A DNA stretch of 64,000 nt, taken from the NCBI RefSeq assembly GCF_029784135.1, contig NC_073746.1, positions 163,546,296 to 163,610,295 of the forward strand, read 5' to 3'. This stretch comes from Toxorhynchites rutilus septentrionalis. Lineage: Eukaryota; Arthropoda; Insecta; Diptera; Culicidae. The position numbers were made by a program, and so were the translations under genes. Position 1 is the first letter of the stretch, and every line of letters starts with the position of its first letter. Positions 41,843 to 53,066 of the stretch are shown here, piece by piece. The notes under the pieces are model-generated. The model made no database searches. It saw nothing but the letters and a program-made list of their open reading frames with translations, and had not been told where the DNA came from.

Positions 41843-43464
41843 TACACTCTGTCTAACTTCTATGAGAACTAGAGGCGAATGAACTGAAAAGTTTAAAGCC
41901 TCTTTAATCCAACATCATCATCATCTATGAGACCAGGTGATGATCCTGCTGCTTTGTGTCATTGTAAACAAACAATGCTTCAATTTATATTCTGGTGTGT
42001 AGGTATTGGTGATGATTTTCATATGTGTGTGTACAGGCGCTGAACGTAAACGGATGTTTTTTGTATTTTTCAAGTGTCAAATTTGTATGAGACCACTTAC
42101 ATTTTCCGTTGTTTTAGTTGTTTTGATCAATAAATCTGGAAAATGCCGAAGGGAAAAGTGCTCACGGAGAGAGAAGACAGATAAATCGATGCATTTCACC
42201 AAGAAAATGTTGGTATCAGAGAGAAATTGCTCGTCGGATTGAACGATCCCATCAAGTAGTGCTCAGTTATTTGGAGAATCCTCAAGGATACGGTAAGGAG
42301 GAGAGAGCTTCACGTAAATCGAAGTTCTCTGACCGGGATAAGCGAGAAATAGTTAGAACAGCTTCGAATATATCAAAATCGCTTATGCAAATAAAGCAAT
42401 ATTTGAATTTAAATGTTTCTCGGATGACAATTCGTCAAGTTTTGGTAAAAAATCCTCACATAAAGGCCACATAAAGGCTTAACAGGTTGAAGCTCCTAAT
42501 CTTACACCATCTCACAAAAGACGTCTGAGTTTTGCCAATGCTCACATGAACCTACAGTGAGGCATGGCATGTTATGACAGAGAATGTTTCCAAAAGAATG
42601 CGTTTTGCTATATACCATAACGAAAAGTTCTTCAAGGTATAGGTTATCTTCAGTGACGAAAAAAGTTAAATTTGGATGGTACTGATGGTATCAACGGGTA
42701 CTGTCGTGATTTACGGAAGGAGGAACAATATTTTTAACCAGGAATTTTGGTAAAGGCTCGTGCATGGTTTGGGGGGATTCTGTGCAACGGGAAAGCTTAA
42801 GATAACTTTCTCATCATTCAAGGATTACACACATGATCTGGAATCCTCTATTGTACCGTTTTGCGTGAATATCGTCACAAAAAATTCACATTCCAGCAAA
42901 ACAACGCTACTATTCATACAAGCAAGGAAACCAAGCAATGGATTAAGGATCAAAAACTTAATTTTTTGGACTGGCCGGCTTGCTCTCCAGACTTGAATCC
43001 TGCCGAAAATCTTAGGGGGATCCATGTACGCAGAATCTACACTGAGGGAAAGCGGTACACCACGATTGAAGAGCACGAGGTCGTAATTTCGGAAACGTGG
43101 AAAAATATGGAGAAACCCGTTCAGTAGAACGTATATAAATAGTATGCCAACACGAATTTTCCGGGCTACTAGCCGAAATGGCAAGGCTGTCAATTATTGA
43201 CATGTAAATCAGCCGATCGTTTTGAATTTTTCATTGATAATACATATAAATTTTGAAATGGTCTTATAGAAACTGGACAGCTGGAATTATCATATTCAAG
43301 CCCAATAAACAAACAAACAACTCTTTTGAACGAAATTGATGTTAAATATACTTTATTCTAAGCATTCTACAATGTATGAATGCATCTTGTTGAAATTCTG
43401 ACTGTTTGTGTTGCAACGAAATATAATCAGGGTGGTCTTATATTTAGAAGTTGGACAGAGTGTA
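41843..43464 (+). mobile_element. Tc1-type (DD34E) transposon
   Basis: The body at 41845-43462 (1,618 bp) has termini 'cactctgtctaacttcta' and 'agaagttggacagagtg', inverted with one change, and TA on both sides. It inserted in the TATATA tail of the preceding repeat. A broken transposase lies inside. Both size and target match Tc1. Confidence 0.88.
42143..43127 (+). pseudogene. Tc1-type transposase, inactivated
   Basis: It starts MPKGKVLTERE at 42143. Pieces in alternating frames give the paired-type HTH (VLSYLENPQGYGK), SRMTIRQVLVKNP and FSDEKKFNLDGTDGI (first catalytic D). These are followed by MVWGGFCATGK, FQQNNATIHTS (second catalytic D replaced by N) and DWPACSPDLNPAENL (E, with 34 residues between the N and E). 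At least four frameshifts or stops are present. The D-to-N change alone would abolish activity. Confidence 0.85.
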
Positions 43465-44481
43465 GGTCCTAGATTGAATATCTCGAACGTTGCTTCACAA
43501 TTTAAATCAGACTCCGGCCATTAATGAAAATATCGTTAATGTAAACAATAGAAAGAAGAAGTATTTTTGGAAGCACGAACAATTGTTTGTACGAACGAAT
43601 CGTTCAATTCCAGTTTTCGTTTGAATGTGTTTAAAAATATAGTTGTTGCGGTTTGACAAGAATAAGGATAAGAAAGCAAAATTGCAAAAGCACATTAATG
43701 TTGGTTACTCTGTATTTGGAAATGATGTTGGGAGCAATTGATGTCTCGAGTATCGATCCTATTTTCGGAAATTTGAACGTGTTAGATCCGAGATGGATGT
43801 CAAGATGGATTTCGGAATCTCATTATCTGGCATCACTGCGGACTACGCTTGTCCTAGAGACCAATCGACAGACTAGCCGATGCTGTAGAGCTAAGTAAAT
43901 GTTTGCCCATGCAGTCATTGTGCATTCGGACAGAAGTCTCACATAAAACGCCCGAACGATTGCTCGTCGGAATCTCTCTCTACGAGCTGGTTGATGGCAG
44001 AGGAGTTTGGGGACTAACTGACACTCTGTCCTTTTACAAACTGCAATGTCTAACTGACTGACTGACTGCATGGGTGCCATTTGATGGGGCCTGCTGCATT
44101 AGATAAACATACAGCGGGCGCAGAGTGTGGATTGGTAAACGACTGTAATTGAGGTAAATAGACCTGCATTGGAGCATTTTACGACTTTTTAATACAGCCT
44201 TGTTTGTTGTTACCGGCCATTGCTGCGGCCAACATGCCAACACGGCAGGGCGGACGGAACAAGTGCGAAGCAAGTTCAGAGGTGGTAATTGATGCTCGGG
44301 TACTCTTTTTATGGTATCACTTGGAAGCCAATACACAGAGCACAACTAGCCGGATTTGTGATTTACGAGAGTGTGGGGCGTGTTTTATGGTCATATGTGG
44401 GTATCTGCTGAAATGGAGGAATTTTAACACGTCTGGTGGCTGGGTCGTTGTACTCGTAGATACCCTTACCCAGACACCATA
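43465..44481. other. Unannotated sequence
   Basis: No recognisable gene or repeat boundary. Open frames at 43653-43898, 43823-44080 and 44034-44345 have no domain that I know. It may be unique host sequence. Confidence 0.4.
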
Positions 44482-45342
44482 TTACCCAGTAGGATTGGGC
44501 GATCTTGGATCGATTTTCAGAAGATCGATCTCTTCCATTTCGATTTCCGATTTTTTTGATCGATTCATTGTACCCTAAAAAATCGTTAAGATCGATCTTT
44601 TTCCTTCGATTATTTCGATCTTAGAGTTTTTTGTTCAATGTACATCGATTTTAATCTCACTACCTGACAAATTTTAAAAACAATTTAAACATTTGGATAG
44701 CTTTTGAGGATGTCAAATTAGTGACAGTGAATAGGATTGGGCGAACTTGGATCGATATTTTGCGATCGATCTTTTCCTCCCCGATTTCCAATTTTTTGGA
44801 TCGAAAAACGTCGCAAAAATCGATCTTTTCTATGCCATCTTTCCTATCTTTTTGATTGTAGGAAACAATTTCACATCTTTCAAGGTTGTCAAATCACTGG
44901 TCGTAAATTTAGGAGAAGCACTTTTGAAAGTTTGGTCATTAGAATACAAGTGTTCACAAGTTATATTTACACCATTAAATTCACAATGCTGACAGTGAAA
45001 ATTGTGACCAGATAGAATGGTTGACATCAGATCCAGCAGAAGCGCTCTTTTCTAGAATTGAGACGGTGCAAGATTACTTTCGACTAAATGCTAAATGGAT
45101 TATTGTCTGCGGAGATGAATATCAGTTGTTGAATTTCTTATAATAATTTTCAATTAATTCATTTAATTAAATGATTCCATGACGGTTCAGAATGAATGCA
45201 TGGAAAATAATTTTTTTTTGGGCTTTCAAGTTTTTTTTTGTGACCTTCATTCTGAGAATCAAACTGAAATGCCTTTGGTGTTTGAATAGAAATGTGAATT
45301 GTTCATTTCACGTTTAAAGAAAATATAATACTTATATAAAAC

Positions 45343-46482
45343 AAGTAAATAATTTCAGAATCCTTGCTCGGTATATATTGCTGAATTGGCAGCGATATAC
45401 TGGGCGCTGGACAGCGTCGCCTCACGACCTGTTGAACACTATTACATTGTAACGGACAGTCTTAGCTCTGTCGAAGCTATCCGTTCAATGAGGCCGGAAA
45501 AGCACTCGCCGTACTTCCTTGAGAGAATACGAGAAATTTTGAGTGCTTTATCCAGACGCTGTTATGTCATTACCTTTGTCTGGGTCCCCTCACATTGCTC
45601 AATTCCGGGTAATGAGAGGGCTGACTCATTGGCAAAGGTAGGTGCAATTGAAGGCGACATTTATCAGCGTCAAATCGCCTTCAATGAATTTTATTCTTTA
45701 GTCCGCAAAAATACCATCGCTAACTGGCAACGCAAGTGGAATGAAGCTGAATTGGGCCGGTGGTTTCACTCGATTATCCCTAAGGTTAGCCTCAAACCGT
45801 GGTTCAAAAGTCTGGACTTGAGTCGGGACTTTATTCGCACCTTCTCCCGACTCATGTCCAATCACTGTTCGTTAGATGCACTACTCTTCCGTTTCAATCT
45901 TGCCAGCAGCAATCTCTGCGTTTGTGGCCAAGGTTATCACGACATCGAGCACATTGTTTGGTCGTGCGAGGTGTATCTGGCCGCCAGATCGAATTTAGAA
46001 AACTCACTTCGGGCCCGAGGAAGACAGCCCAATGTGCCGGTGAGAGATGTGTTGGCTCGGTTAGACCTTGATTACATGTCCCATATATATGTTTTCCTTA
46101 AAGCTATAAATCTTCGTGTGTGATTGTCCCTACATCCTTATACACTCCTTTCCCTCCCTCGCGGGTAATTCGTCCCCTTGCTATAAATATTAGAATAAGT
46201 TGAAATGTAAATACACTATAGATATACGAATAGATTTAAGAAATGAGTGTTCATCAACATTGTTACAATTTCCTTATATCTCATCCTTCTCCTAAAAATA
46301 TGTCACCCTCCTAAACTCGAGTACACCGCGAGTAATCGGTTTTCCACCTTACTAACCATAGATGTAAGAAAAATTGTTTATATATATAGTTTTAAATTAT
46401 ATTTAAGAATTCGGCTCCTTTAAACTTAAGTAACTGAGCCTGTAAAAATAAACGAATTAATAAAAAAAAAAGTAAATAATTT
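45343..46482 (+). mobile_element. I-type LINE, 5'-truncated, with target duplication
   Basis: The 13-bp duplication 'aagtaaataattt' at 45343-45355 and 46470-46482 brackets an insertion of 1,114 bp. It starts inside the RNase H domain and ends in 'cggctcc...gagcctgtaaaaataaac' plus a short A run. Truncation by incomplete reverse transcription is the usual explanation. Confidence 0.9.
45386..46123 (+). pseudogene. LINE ORF2 C-terminus: RNase H domain and zinc-knuckle tail
   Basis: RNase H1-type domain: AELAAIYWALD holds the conserved E, VTDSLSSVEAI the second D, and VPSHCSIPGNERADSLAK the H and last D. The first D is lost by truncation. The tail has LCVCGQGYHDIEHIVWSC, a CCHC-like motif typical of I/Loner-group LINEs. 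The frame stays open upstream to the truncation point, so the 245-codon figure starts at an internal Met. RNase H would remove the RNA template during copying. Confidence 0.85.
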
Positions 46483-46633
46483 GGAAAAAAGCATTCGATT
46501 TTTCAAAAAATCGATTCAGCAAAGATCGATTCTTTGGTACCGATTTAATCAGTGAATCGATCCCTGCGTCGTTGAGAAAATCGATTCATCAAGATCGATC
46601 TTTTTCTAAAGATCGCCCAATCCTATTACCCAG

Positions 46634-47076
46634 ACGAAACATAACCGGTGTTTTTTTGTTTTTGTTTACGGCTCGGTTTTTAATGAGCAACTAGCTGTGG
46701 TATTACATTCTCTGGAAGATTTCGACGATGCGTGGGAAAATCGTAAATGCGCTGCCTTGTATCTGAGGTTTTAGTACGGTCAGCGCGTAAAATGGATGAT
46801 CAGCCTGAGCTTGGATAGCCTTATGTTAGATTCCACTTTACAAATAGAAGCAATATTTCCAGAGAAGTGAGGCGATAATGTTTTTTCTTCTTCTATATAT
46901 ATATATGAAAATCACGTGTCGCGATGTTTGTGGTCGAACTACTTCGAAGTTTGGCCGGATGGCCGGATGGCCGGATATCCGGCTGCCGGATGTTCGACTT
47001 TTTATTTACGAATGCGAAACTGCGAGTTACCGCATGTGTGCATAAAACGAATGAAGGATCATATTTTAGATAGAAA
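46634..47076. other. Unannotated sequence
   Basis: A short 'ggccggat' tandem (four near-copies, 46962-46992) is the only structure noticed. Confidence 0.5.
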
Positions 47077-47318
47077 TACAGGTCGGACTCGATTTATGTG
47101 ATTCGATTATATACAATTTTGGACTCGATTATATACAGTTTGAAGAAATTTTTTTTTGTTTTCCGACTTTAAGGGGACGAATCAAAAACTAAATTCTTCT
47201 TTCATATTCAAGAAAACAAAAAATATATGCATTAAAAACGAATAAAAAATTGTTTTTTGACTCGATTATATACAGTGAAAAAAAATCCGAGATTGTATAT
47301 AATCGAGTCCGCGCTGTA
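47077..47318. mobile_element. MITE with CAGGTCGGACTCGAT termini
   Basis: The body at 47079-47316 (238 bp) begins 'caggtcggactcgattta' and ends 'taatcgagtccgcgctg'. The terminal repeats are imperfect, with TA at both sides. 'gattatatac' words recur in both arms. The CAG start, TA target and small size suggest a pogo-related MITE. Confidence 0.75.
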
Positions 47319-47875
47319 AACACATTTTTACATAAAAATAATGAACTATCATCAAATTTTCCGCTTCGATTGGATATCCTTTAATAGAGTATCAAGTTTT
47401 CTGAAAGGAAACATCAACATTTTTTATTCTGATAACTTTCAACTACTTCGGAGAAGATCCAAATTACCTAATTGTAACCATTTTAGATCCGAGGTTCAAG
47501 TCAGACTAAACAGTCAATAGGAGGCAATGAGTGCTAGAGTTCATCTTTCAACTCCTTGCAGTAGTATTCTGTAATACTAGACAGTTCTCTGAAGTTGCCT
47601 CAGTGTACGAAGCAAAGCGTAATCGGTTGTCTGATAATTCATTGACATTGACAAACTCTGGAATATGTGTGACTATAGTGTAACTCAGAAGGGTTTCTCT
47701 GACGAAAATATCCCCAGCCGTCCTGAAGGAACAAGACGGATAATGCATAAATATTAAACAACGAGCTCCCGCCACAGGTACTTCATTCATCATGATTATC
47801 AATTCTCATTTTGAAATAATATTTATGAACATGCGGTTAGGAGAAATAAAACAAACAAACGAGTGCGCTCGGTGG
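47319..47875. other. Unannotated sequence
   Basis: No feature recognised. Confidence 0.5.
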
Positions 47876-48400
47876 GTTTATCATATGATGATTCGACATG
47901 GTCAGAGCAACGTCATTCAACGATGTCGTGAGTTGTGCCAATAGTTTATGGTCGACATGTACGTGAAGGTAGAGAGCGAACGACTTGGTTTTCTACGACA
48001 CAATCGACAAAAGCGGCGTGAGGGAGAATACATTCGGTTGCGAGACGCTAGCATAAGCAAAGTCGACACAGCCATTGCTATTGCCAGACCAAAACACAAT
48101 GCATTGCCAGCGCGTGTGTTCAAACAAATCCGGTCGGATTTGGTCCCACATATTGCTGAATGTATTCAGTTGAATGGAAGAAGCGAGGACTACCTCATAC
48201 ACAGATTTTTAGTTTGGTTAGTCGACAAAAGATTGTCTACTGTCCACACAATTTTGCATTCTGTAATCCGTTCGACTCATGTCCAATCGAGTTGTGCAAA
48301 TGTGGCAACTTTGCCACGTAATTCGATTCGACAGACGACATTGAGCTCCGTGTTCCATTTCTGTGAAGCAAAAATGGTAATGGATTTTCGAGTGGAATAA
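47876..48400 (+). pseudogene. Helitron replicase N-terminal fragment
   Basis: The plus strand reads MIRHGQSNVIQRCRELC (47885 on), a stop, then FMVDMYVKVESERLGFLRHN..REGEYIRLRDAS (47946-48050). This is the start of the Helitron_like_N region of rolling-circle Rep/helicase proteins. The following residues (RPKHNALPARVFKQ) may be a displaced later piece, containing the ARVFKQ motif of the family. No HUH motif or helicase domain is present. It is a small remnant. Confidence 0.65.
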
Positions 48401-48479
48401 ACACGCTTTTAGAATAAAAATAATCAATGAAAATTAGCTGAAAGAAATATGTGTTCTAATTATAAAGTAACACATTCTT

Positions 48480-48680
48480 TGTCAGTGGGGAAAAATCTTG
48501 AACGAAAACTGTATCTGACAATAATTTTGGTGGAAATGCAAGGGAATTTCCAGAAAGAAAGTTGAGTTAGGATCAGGACTATGCCTTCTAAGTATTCAAG
48601 CGAAATCGAGTAATATATTTTATCAAAATTTTAACAATTTAAAATTGCTCCCGGGACAGCCAATCTGATAGAGAGTGAAT
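48480..48680 (-). repeat. CTGACCCGGC-family fragment plus a second short repeat
   Basis: 48491-48530 reversed gives 'cagatacagttttcgttcaa', a head-region motif of the family. 48555-48680 matches 60165-60275 ('tactatgccttctaagta', 'aaaattttaacaatttaaaa'). Confidence 0.5.
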
Positions 48681-48712
48681 TGCTTCACGAATACGAGGGT
48701 TTTACCAACGAC

Positions 48713-49009
48713 ACGATCACAAGGTGTACCCGTGGCCGAGTGCCTAGCGTCTCACATTATCATGCCGGGTGTTCGGGTTCGATTCCCGTTCTGGCCGGGA
48801 GATTTTTCGTCAAAGAAATTTCCTTCGACTTGCACTGTGGTCACGCGTATTCTAAAGCTTGCCCCTCGGAATTCATTCAAGGCGTGTTATTTGGCTTAAG
48901 AAATCTGAATGATGTATTAATAAATAACACTAGTTAATGCATACGTTGAGACGGCAAAAGTTCCACAGGGAACGTTAACGCCATTCAAGAAGAAGAAGAC
49001 GATCACAAG
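48713..49009 (+). mobile_element. tRNA-derived SINE, family 1, copy 2
   Basis: The body at 48724-48998 is flanked by 'acgatcacaag' on both sides (48713-48723, 48999-49009). The A box 'tggccgagtgc' and the B box 'gggttcgattcccg' are present. The body matches copy 1 to the 'gccattcaagaagaagaag' tail. Confidence 0.9.
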
Positions 49010-49904
49010 TGTAGGCAGATATCAAATATATCAACGAAGAAATATTGATAATGACATCAAGTATGGAAAAATTCATTCGCTCATTTCTCCACACCTAATT
49101 ATAAATCACCGTTGTACCTGCTTTGGATAATCATGGCGAAAAGATTGCAGCAAGCAATCGTGAGATTGCACGATGAATCATTTTACACTCCCCGACCATC
49201 TTCATTCGGGACTGATAGTGAACATAACAAAACAAAGAGTGGAAAACAACATTCAATGAATGAATACTCCTTCGGAAAGATCGCAAGAAACAAAATAACG
49301 AGTGAGACAAAATATACTGAAACTGCGTGTATGTATGATTTTATTTTCCCTTGTACTCTTTTCCTTCTCATCATTCAAGTGCACATGAATCCACCTTCCC
49401 GCTCACCAATAACTTACGTTAATATGGTCTTCTGCGTTGGCTGAGATCGTTTCATACTAGAAACAAAAAAAGGCATTGGAATAGTGCACAGGAAACAACT
49501 CCATTTCAACTATCTACCTATATTTTACTGCCGCGATCGAGGCTCAATGATTGTTATTTGAGTGAAAAACGAATGATTTTACAGAGACACTCGCTGGCTC
49601 AATCAAAAGTTTCCAATTTGATTTTCTCACCATCTAACGTCATTCTGAGAGGCAAATGAGGGAATGCAAAATTCTCTGAGAATAGATGAGCGTAATCGAG
49701 ACAGTATTTTTACGTTCAAATCAAGAATTAACTTTGCGAAGATGATAGGTGAATGTTTTCTGTCTTAAATAAAGTGAGGCATGAACGGAGAATAGAAGGG
49801 TGAGTTTTATCTGTGGATGAGTGTTTTTAAACGAATTTCGATGCGATTTCACCTGAATACCTGATACCTGAATGACATTCGATTAATTTATTGATCGTTT
49901 AAAC
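49010..49904. other. Unannotated sequence
   Basis: The 110-codon plus-strand frame at 49112-49444 is not recognised. No repeat boundaries are seen. Confidence 0.5.
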
Positions 49905-50012
49905 ATTCCAACACTCTCACAACACATTAGTTATGTTATATTTAACACCCAAAATCATTTACCAGACATAATTTATATGGCAGCAAAACGTTTGGCGGGT
50001 CAGCTAGTAGAA
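49905..50012 (-). repeat. CTGACCCGCC-head fragment, divergent subfamily
   Basis: The minus strand begins at 50012 'ctagctgacccgccaaacg', then 'ttttgctgccatataaatta'. It shares the head of the CTGACCCGGC family but diverges after 25 bp, so it is a sister subfamily. Confidence 0.6.
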
Positions 50013-50276
50013 GTATATAAATTTATGTTGACAAATCTCTTTGATATGTGCGCTATTAACATAAAACAAGTGACAGCTGTCAATCACTTGTTTTATGTTT
50101 AGTTTGGTTTGTCATTTTATCGTAAATAGACAGACACTGATCAATTGTGTAGATTTTTTACAGAAAACATGGCTCGAATCGAGAAACTCATGACACTCTT
50201 CGTTTTGCGTTCGAGAAAAAAAAACCTTTAGAATGTTCTAGAAAGTGAATGATAGCTTAATTATTGGGTTGAAATG

Positions 50277-51236
50277 TAAATGATCTTGGTTTGTCCAGTC
50301 AAAAATATGATCATGGTTTGCCCACTTTTTTGAATGCTCTAATTCAGCGCTCCTGTGTCAAATAAGGCCTTCGAATGTTTCGAAACATATAAATGAAATT
50401 GCCTTTTACATGATTTATAGTAGTTTGATAGTATATTTTTACGAAATTACATGTTTTAAAGGATTATAAAATACATCTTCTATTTGTGTCAATGCGCCCC
50501 TCATTCGAGCTAACTTTTAATCAATCACCAGATGATTATTTGGCATGTATTCAGACCTTTTCTGGATTACAACACTTATAAATATTGTAAACATCATGCT
50601 TGCTCACCATTTGTATCGGATTTACATAGCTAAACCATTAAATTAACGCATTTTGATTAACTCAATTCTGATCATGAGTTGTCCAATTCAATAATGTTGT
50701 TTTGTCCACATGATTTCTATGGCAACCGCTTGGCGCGCTGCAGTTTGTTTATGTTTGTTTATGGTGTGCTTCGCGCATAGCAGAAGTATGGTTTTTCTGA
50801 GTTGATTGTGTTGAGGTGAACACTTCTAAAATGCCCAAGAAAAGGCAATATTCTGAAGAAAGCCTAAATTATGAATGGATCAATATGATGACAGTAAATT
50901 CAAGCCATGATAAATGCAACATCTAATTGTGAATTCGAATGTTTTCATTCAAAAATGGAGATTTCTAAAACCGGACAAACCATGATCATTTTTTTGGGCA
51001 AACCATGATCAGAGGTGGTCAAACCATGATCATAATTCTTCTTTAAGGAAAATCGTTAAAAAACATAAAAATTTGAAAAATTTCAACACCTTATGGTAGT
51101 ATTAGCAACTAGAGACTTGGGGCTTTTCAACAAACCCAAACTCGTATCGATTATGTGTGATTTTCATGAAGAAAAATCGATTTGCATTTACTAGTTGCGT
51201 AAAAACACCCCAAATTGGACAAACCAAGATCATTTA
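50277..51236 (+). mobile_element. pogo-like DNA element, forward copy
   Basis: The termini are 'aaatgatcttggtttgtcc' (50278-50296) and 'ggacaaaccaagatcattt' (51217-51235), a perfect 19-bp inverted repeat. The internal words 'gatcatggtttgtcc' and its complement recur near 50310, 50980, 51000 and 51025. MPKKRQYSEESLN at 50831 resembles the start of a pogo-type psq HTH domain and then breaks down. It is a non-autonomous relative of the reversed copy at 31040-32197, lacking the hairpin insertion. Confidence 0.7.
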
Positions 51237-51531
51237 CCCTATTCGCTTTTGCTATCGTTACAAAGACAGAAAAATATTCTTTTCGTCGACATTTTCACAT
51301 TTTCATAAAATCAGTACCATAGTCATATTCTACTTAGAATAATCGACGGATTGGAAATCACTCTTGGCTTCTTGACGCAGTTTCTCCGTCAACATGACTT
51401 AATAGTCAGTCGGGCATTTAGTCGCTATCTCCCTCTACGACTCGACTATCTCATTTCATTCGTACCCGTCAAATGGACTTCATTGCATGTTGGAGTGACT
51501 CCCCTCAAATTTAATTCGTTTCTCCTTTTGA

Positions 51532-52260
51532 GGTAGAACTACGTCTTTCAGGAAGGGTACCAAATCAGAAAACAGATCACATTTTTATGAAATAAAGTTA
51601 ACGTTAATAATTATTTTCACTGTGGACGAATTCTCATGATTTGAATACCAATCGAATCGGAAGTTCTCTAAGATTTGTTTGATATGCTATGCATTACAAT
51701 TCGCTAATCTCTAAACGGTTCAAATTCATGAAAACTGGAAGAACTTCCTTTTCTCCCATACATTTGTTCTGCCGATTTGTGTGCTGACCCTACCCGTATT
51801 TCGAATGCTTATAACTCGAACATTTCTTATCAGATCGGAAAGATGTTTGCATCAATTGATAGGAAATATTTTTACGCGTCTATCACAATTAATGAGTTGA
51901 ACAATTGAATAACTGTAAAATGACAAGCGTTGTCTAAACGCACTAACTGCCAAGTTTTGATTGGCCCGATTTACGGTTTCCCCAACACAGACTTCAAAAT
52001 AGATGTCGGGGGTATCTTTGTTCCCACTGAGCTGTTTCCCTAACACGGACTCCAGAATTAATGTGCCTGGGAGAATCCGCTTTGCAAATACATGCATATC
52101 GGGGTATTTTTTGGTGTTGAGTACTTTTGTACCCGCTTGTCGTTGTGCAGACCGGAATATGTTTCCCTAAAACGTACTTTCAAACTGAGAAGCCTGGGAA
52201 AATCGTCATTTCAGATACTAGGGGTGAATGAACTTTCGCGGTTCGAGCACTGCGTAAACA
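51532..52260 (+). repeat. gacgtaggactacgtc-type dispersed repeat, longer copy
   Basis: The head 'gaggtagaactacgtctttc' and 'cttataactcgaacatttct...ttgcatcaattgataggaaa' match 2890-3185. From 51970 on there are three degenerate units starting 'gtttccc.aacac(a/g)ga' and ending 'tgggaaaatcg'-like (51971, 52029, 52158). Confidence 0.6.
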
Positions 52261-52264
52261 TGAG

Positions 52265-52382
52265 ATGTGCAGTATTTTCAGAGGGAAATGTAAAATACAA
52301 TGATCGTTTGACAATTCTTCCGGTCACATATTTTGGTAGTCCTAGGCATCATATCAAAGTGGTAAACAAGTGGATAGCATAA
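52265..52382 (+). pseudogene. Possible Helitron N-terminal fragment
   Basis: YNDRLTILPVTYFGSPRH (52299-52352) resembles the GRMTILP.TY.GSPR.MHEY stretch that follows the region seen at 47946. Only about 25 residues are alignable before the stop at 52380. Confidence 0.5.
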
Positions 52383-52599
52383 TATAATTGCGTAGTTCTA
52401 TGCCGAAAATATGCGGTTGTGTCCAAGATGCAACCCGTTACAACTTTTTTCTTTTCTCATGTATCCCGTATACATGTATCGATGTTTGAGTTTGACATAT
52501 ACTACAGGTGAGCTAGTTTTTTTTTGTATCGTGTACGAAAATTAATCACACATATAAAATAGCGTGCAGTGTTGTGTTCAGAATCACTTATTGCCATAT

Positions 52600-53040
52600 T
52601 AGGCGTAAGAGTATTCCTTCTATACCATTGCATATGGTACATTACACAGTAGCCATTTAGGCGTAAGAGTATTCCTTATGTTCTTCCATTGTAACTGGAC
52701 ACCGGACAGCGGAGGCAGTTGATATGATCATTGATGTGTTATTAATAGAACAACAGTCCGATGTTTCTTGCAGAGCAGAGCAGTTGTATGGATGAATCGA
52801 TCGTATTTCGACCGTCCATCGCTGATGATTGTTGCGTGGACATAGTTATTCTGTGACAACACAAAGATGGTCAATTGAAGATCCCGAGTTTTGAACTCAC
52901 GATCGATCACTGCTATTAATAGCACTCAATGTGCTATTAATAGATACGACAAAAGCATGTGACACGTACACGATTAAAATCCGGCTCTGTTACAGCTATA
53001 ATGCTAATGAGCCTAAATTAATAAAAAAATGAGATAAAAC
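52600..53040. repeat. LINE 3'-tail repeats in both orientations
   Basis: 52605-52870 is the reverse complement of 27180-27400 (52685 'ttccattgta', 'gacaccggacagcgga'). 52965-53035 is in forward orientation ('ccggctctgttacagctata', 'gagcctaaattaataaa'). The fragment at 53047-53066 'attcggccacgggagcac' is the 5' end of a family 1 SINE in reverse. Confidence 0.6.
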
Positions 53041-53066
53041 AAACCATTCGGCCACGGGAGCACTCA

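Larger units (their letters stand above)
44482..46633. mobile_element. hAT-like element rich in GATCGAT words, hosting a LINE
   Basis: An 8-bp duplication 'ttacccag' (44482-44489, 46626-46633) flanks termini 'taggattgggcgatctt' (44490) and 'aagatcgcccaatccta' (to 46625), a perfect 17-bp TIR. The left terminus is duplicated in tandem: a second 'taggattgggcgaactt' starts at 44732. Both arms are full of 'aaaaatcgatctttt'-type words. No full transposase is visible. The LINE insertion accounts for 45356-46469. Confidence 0.85.
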
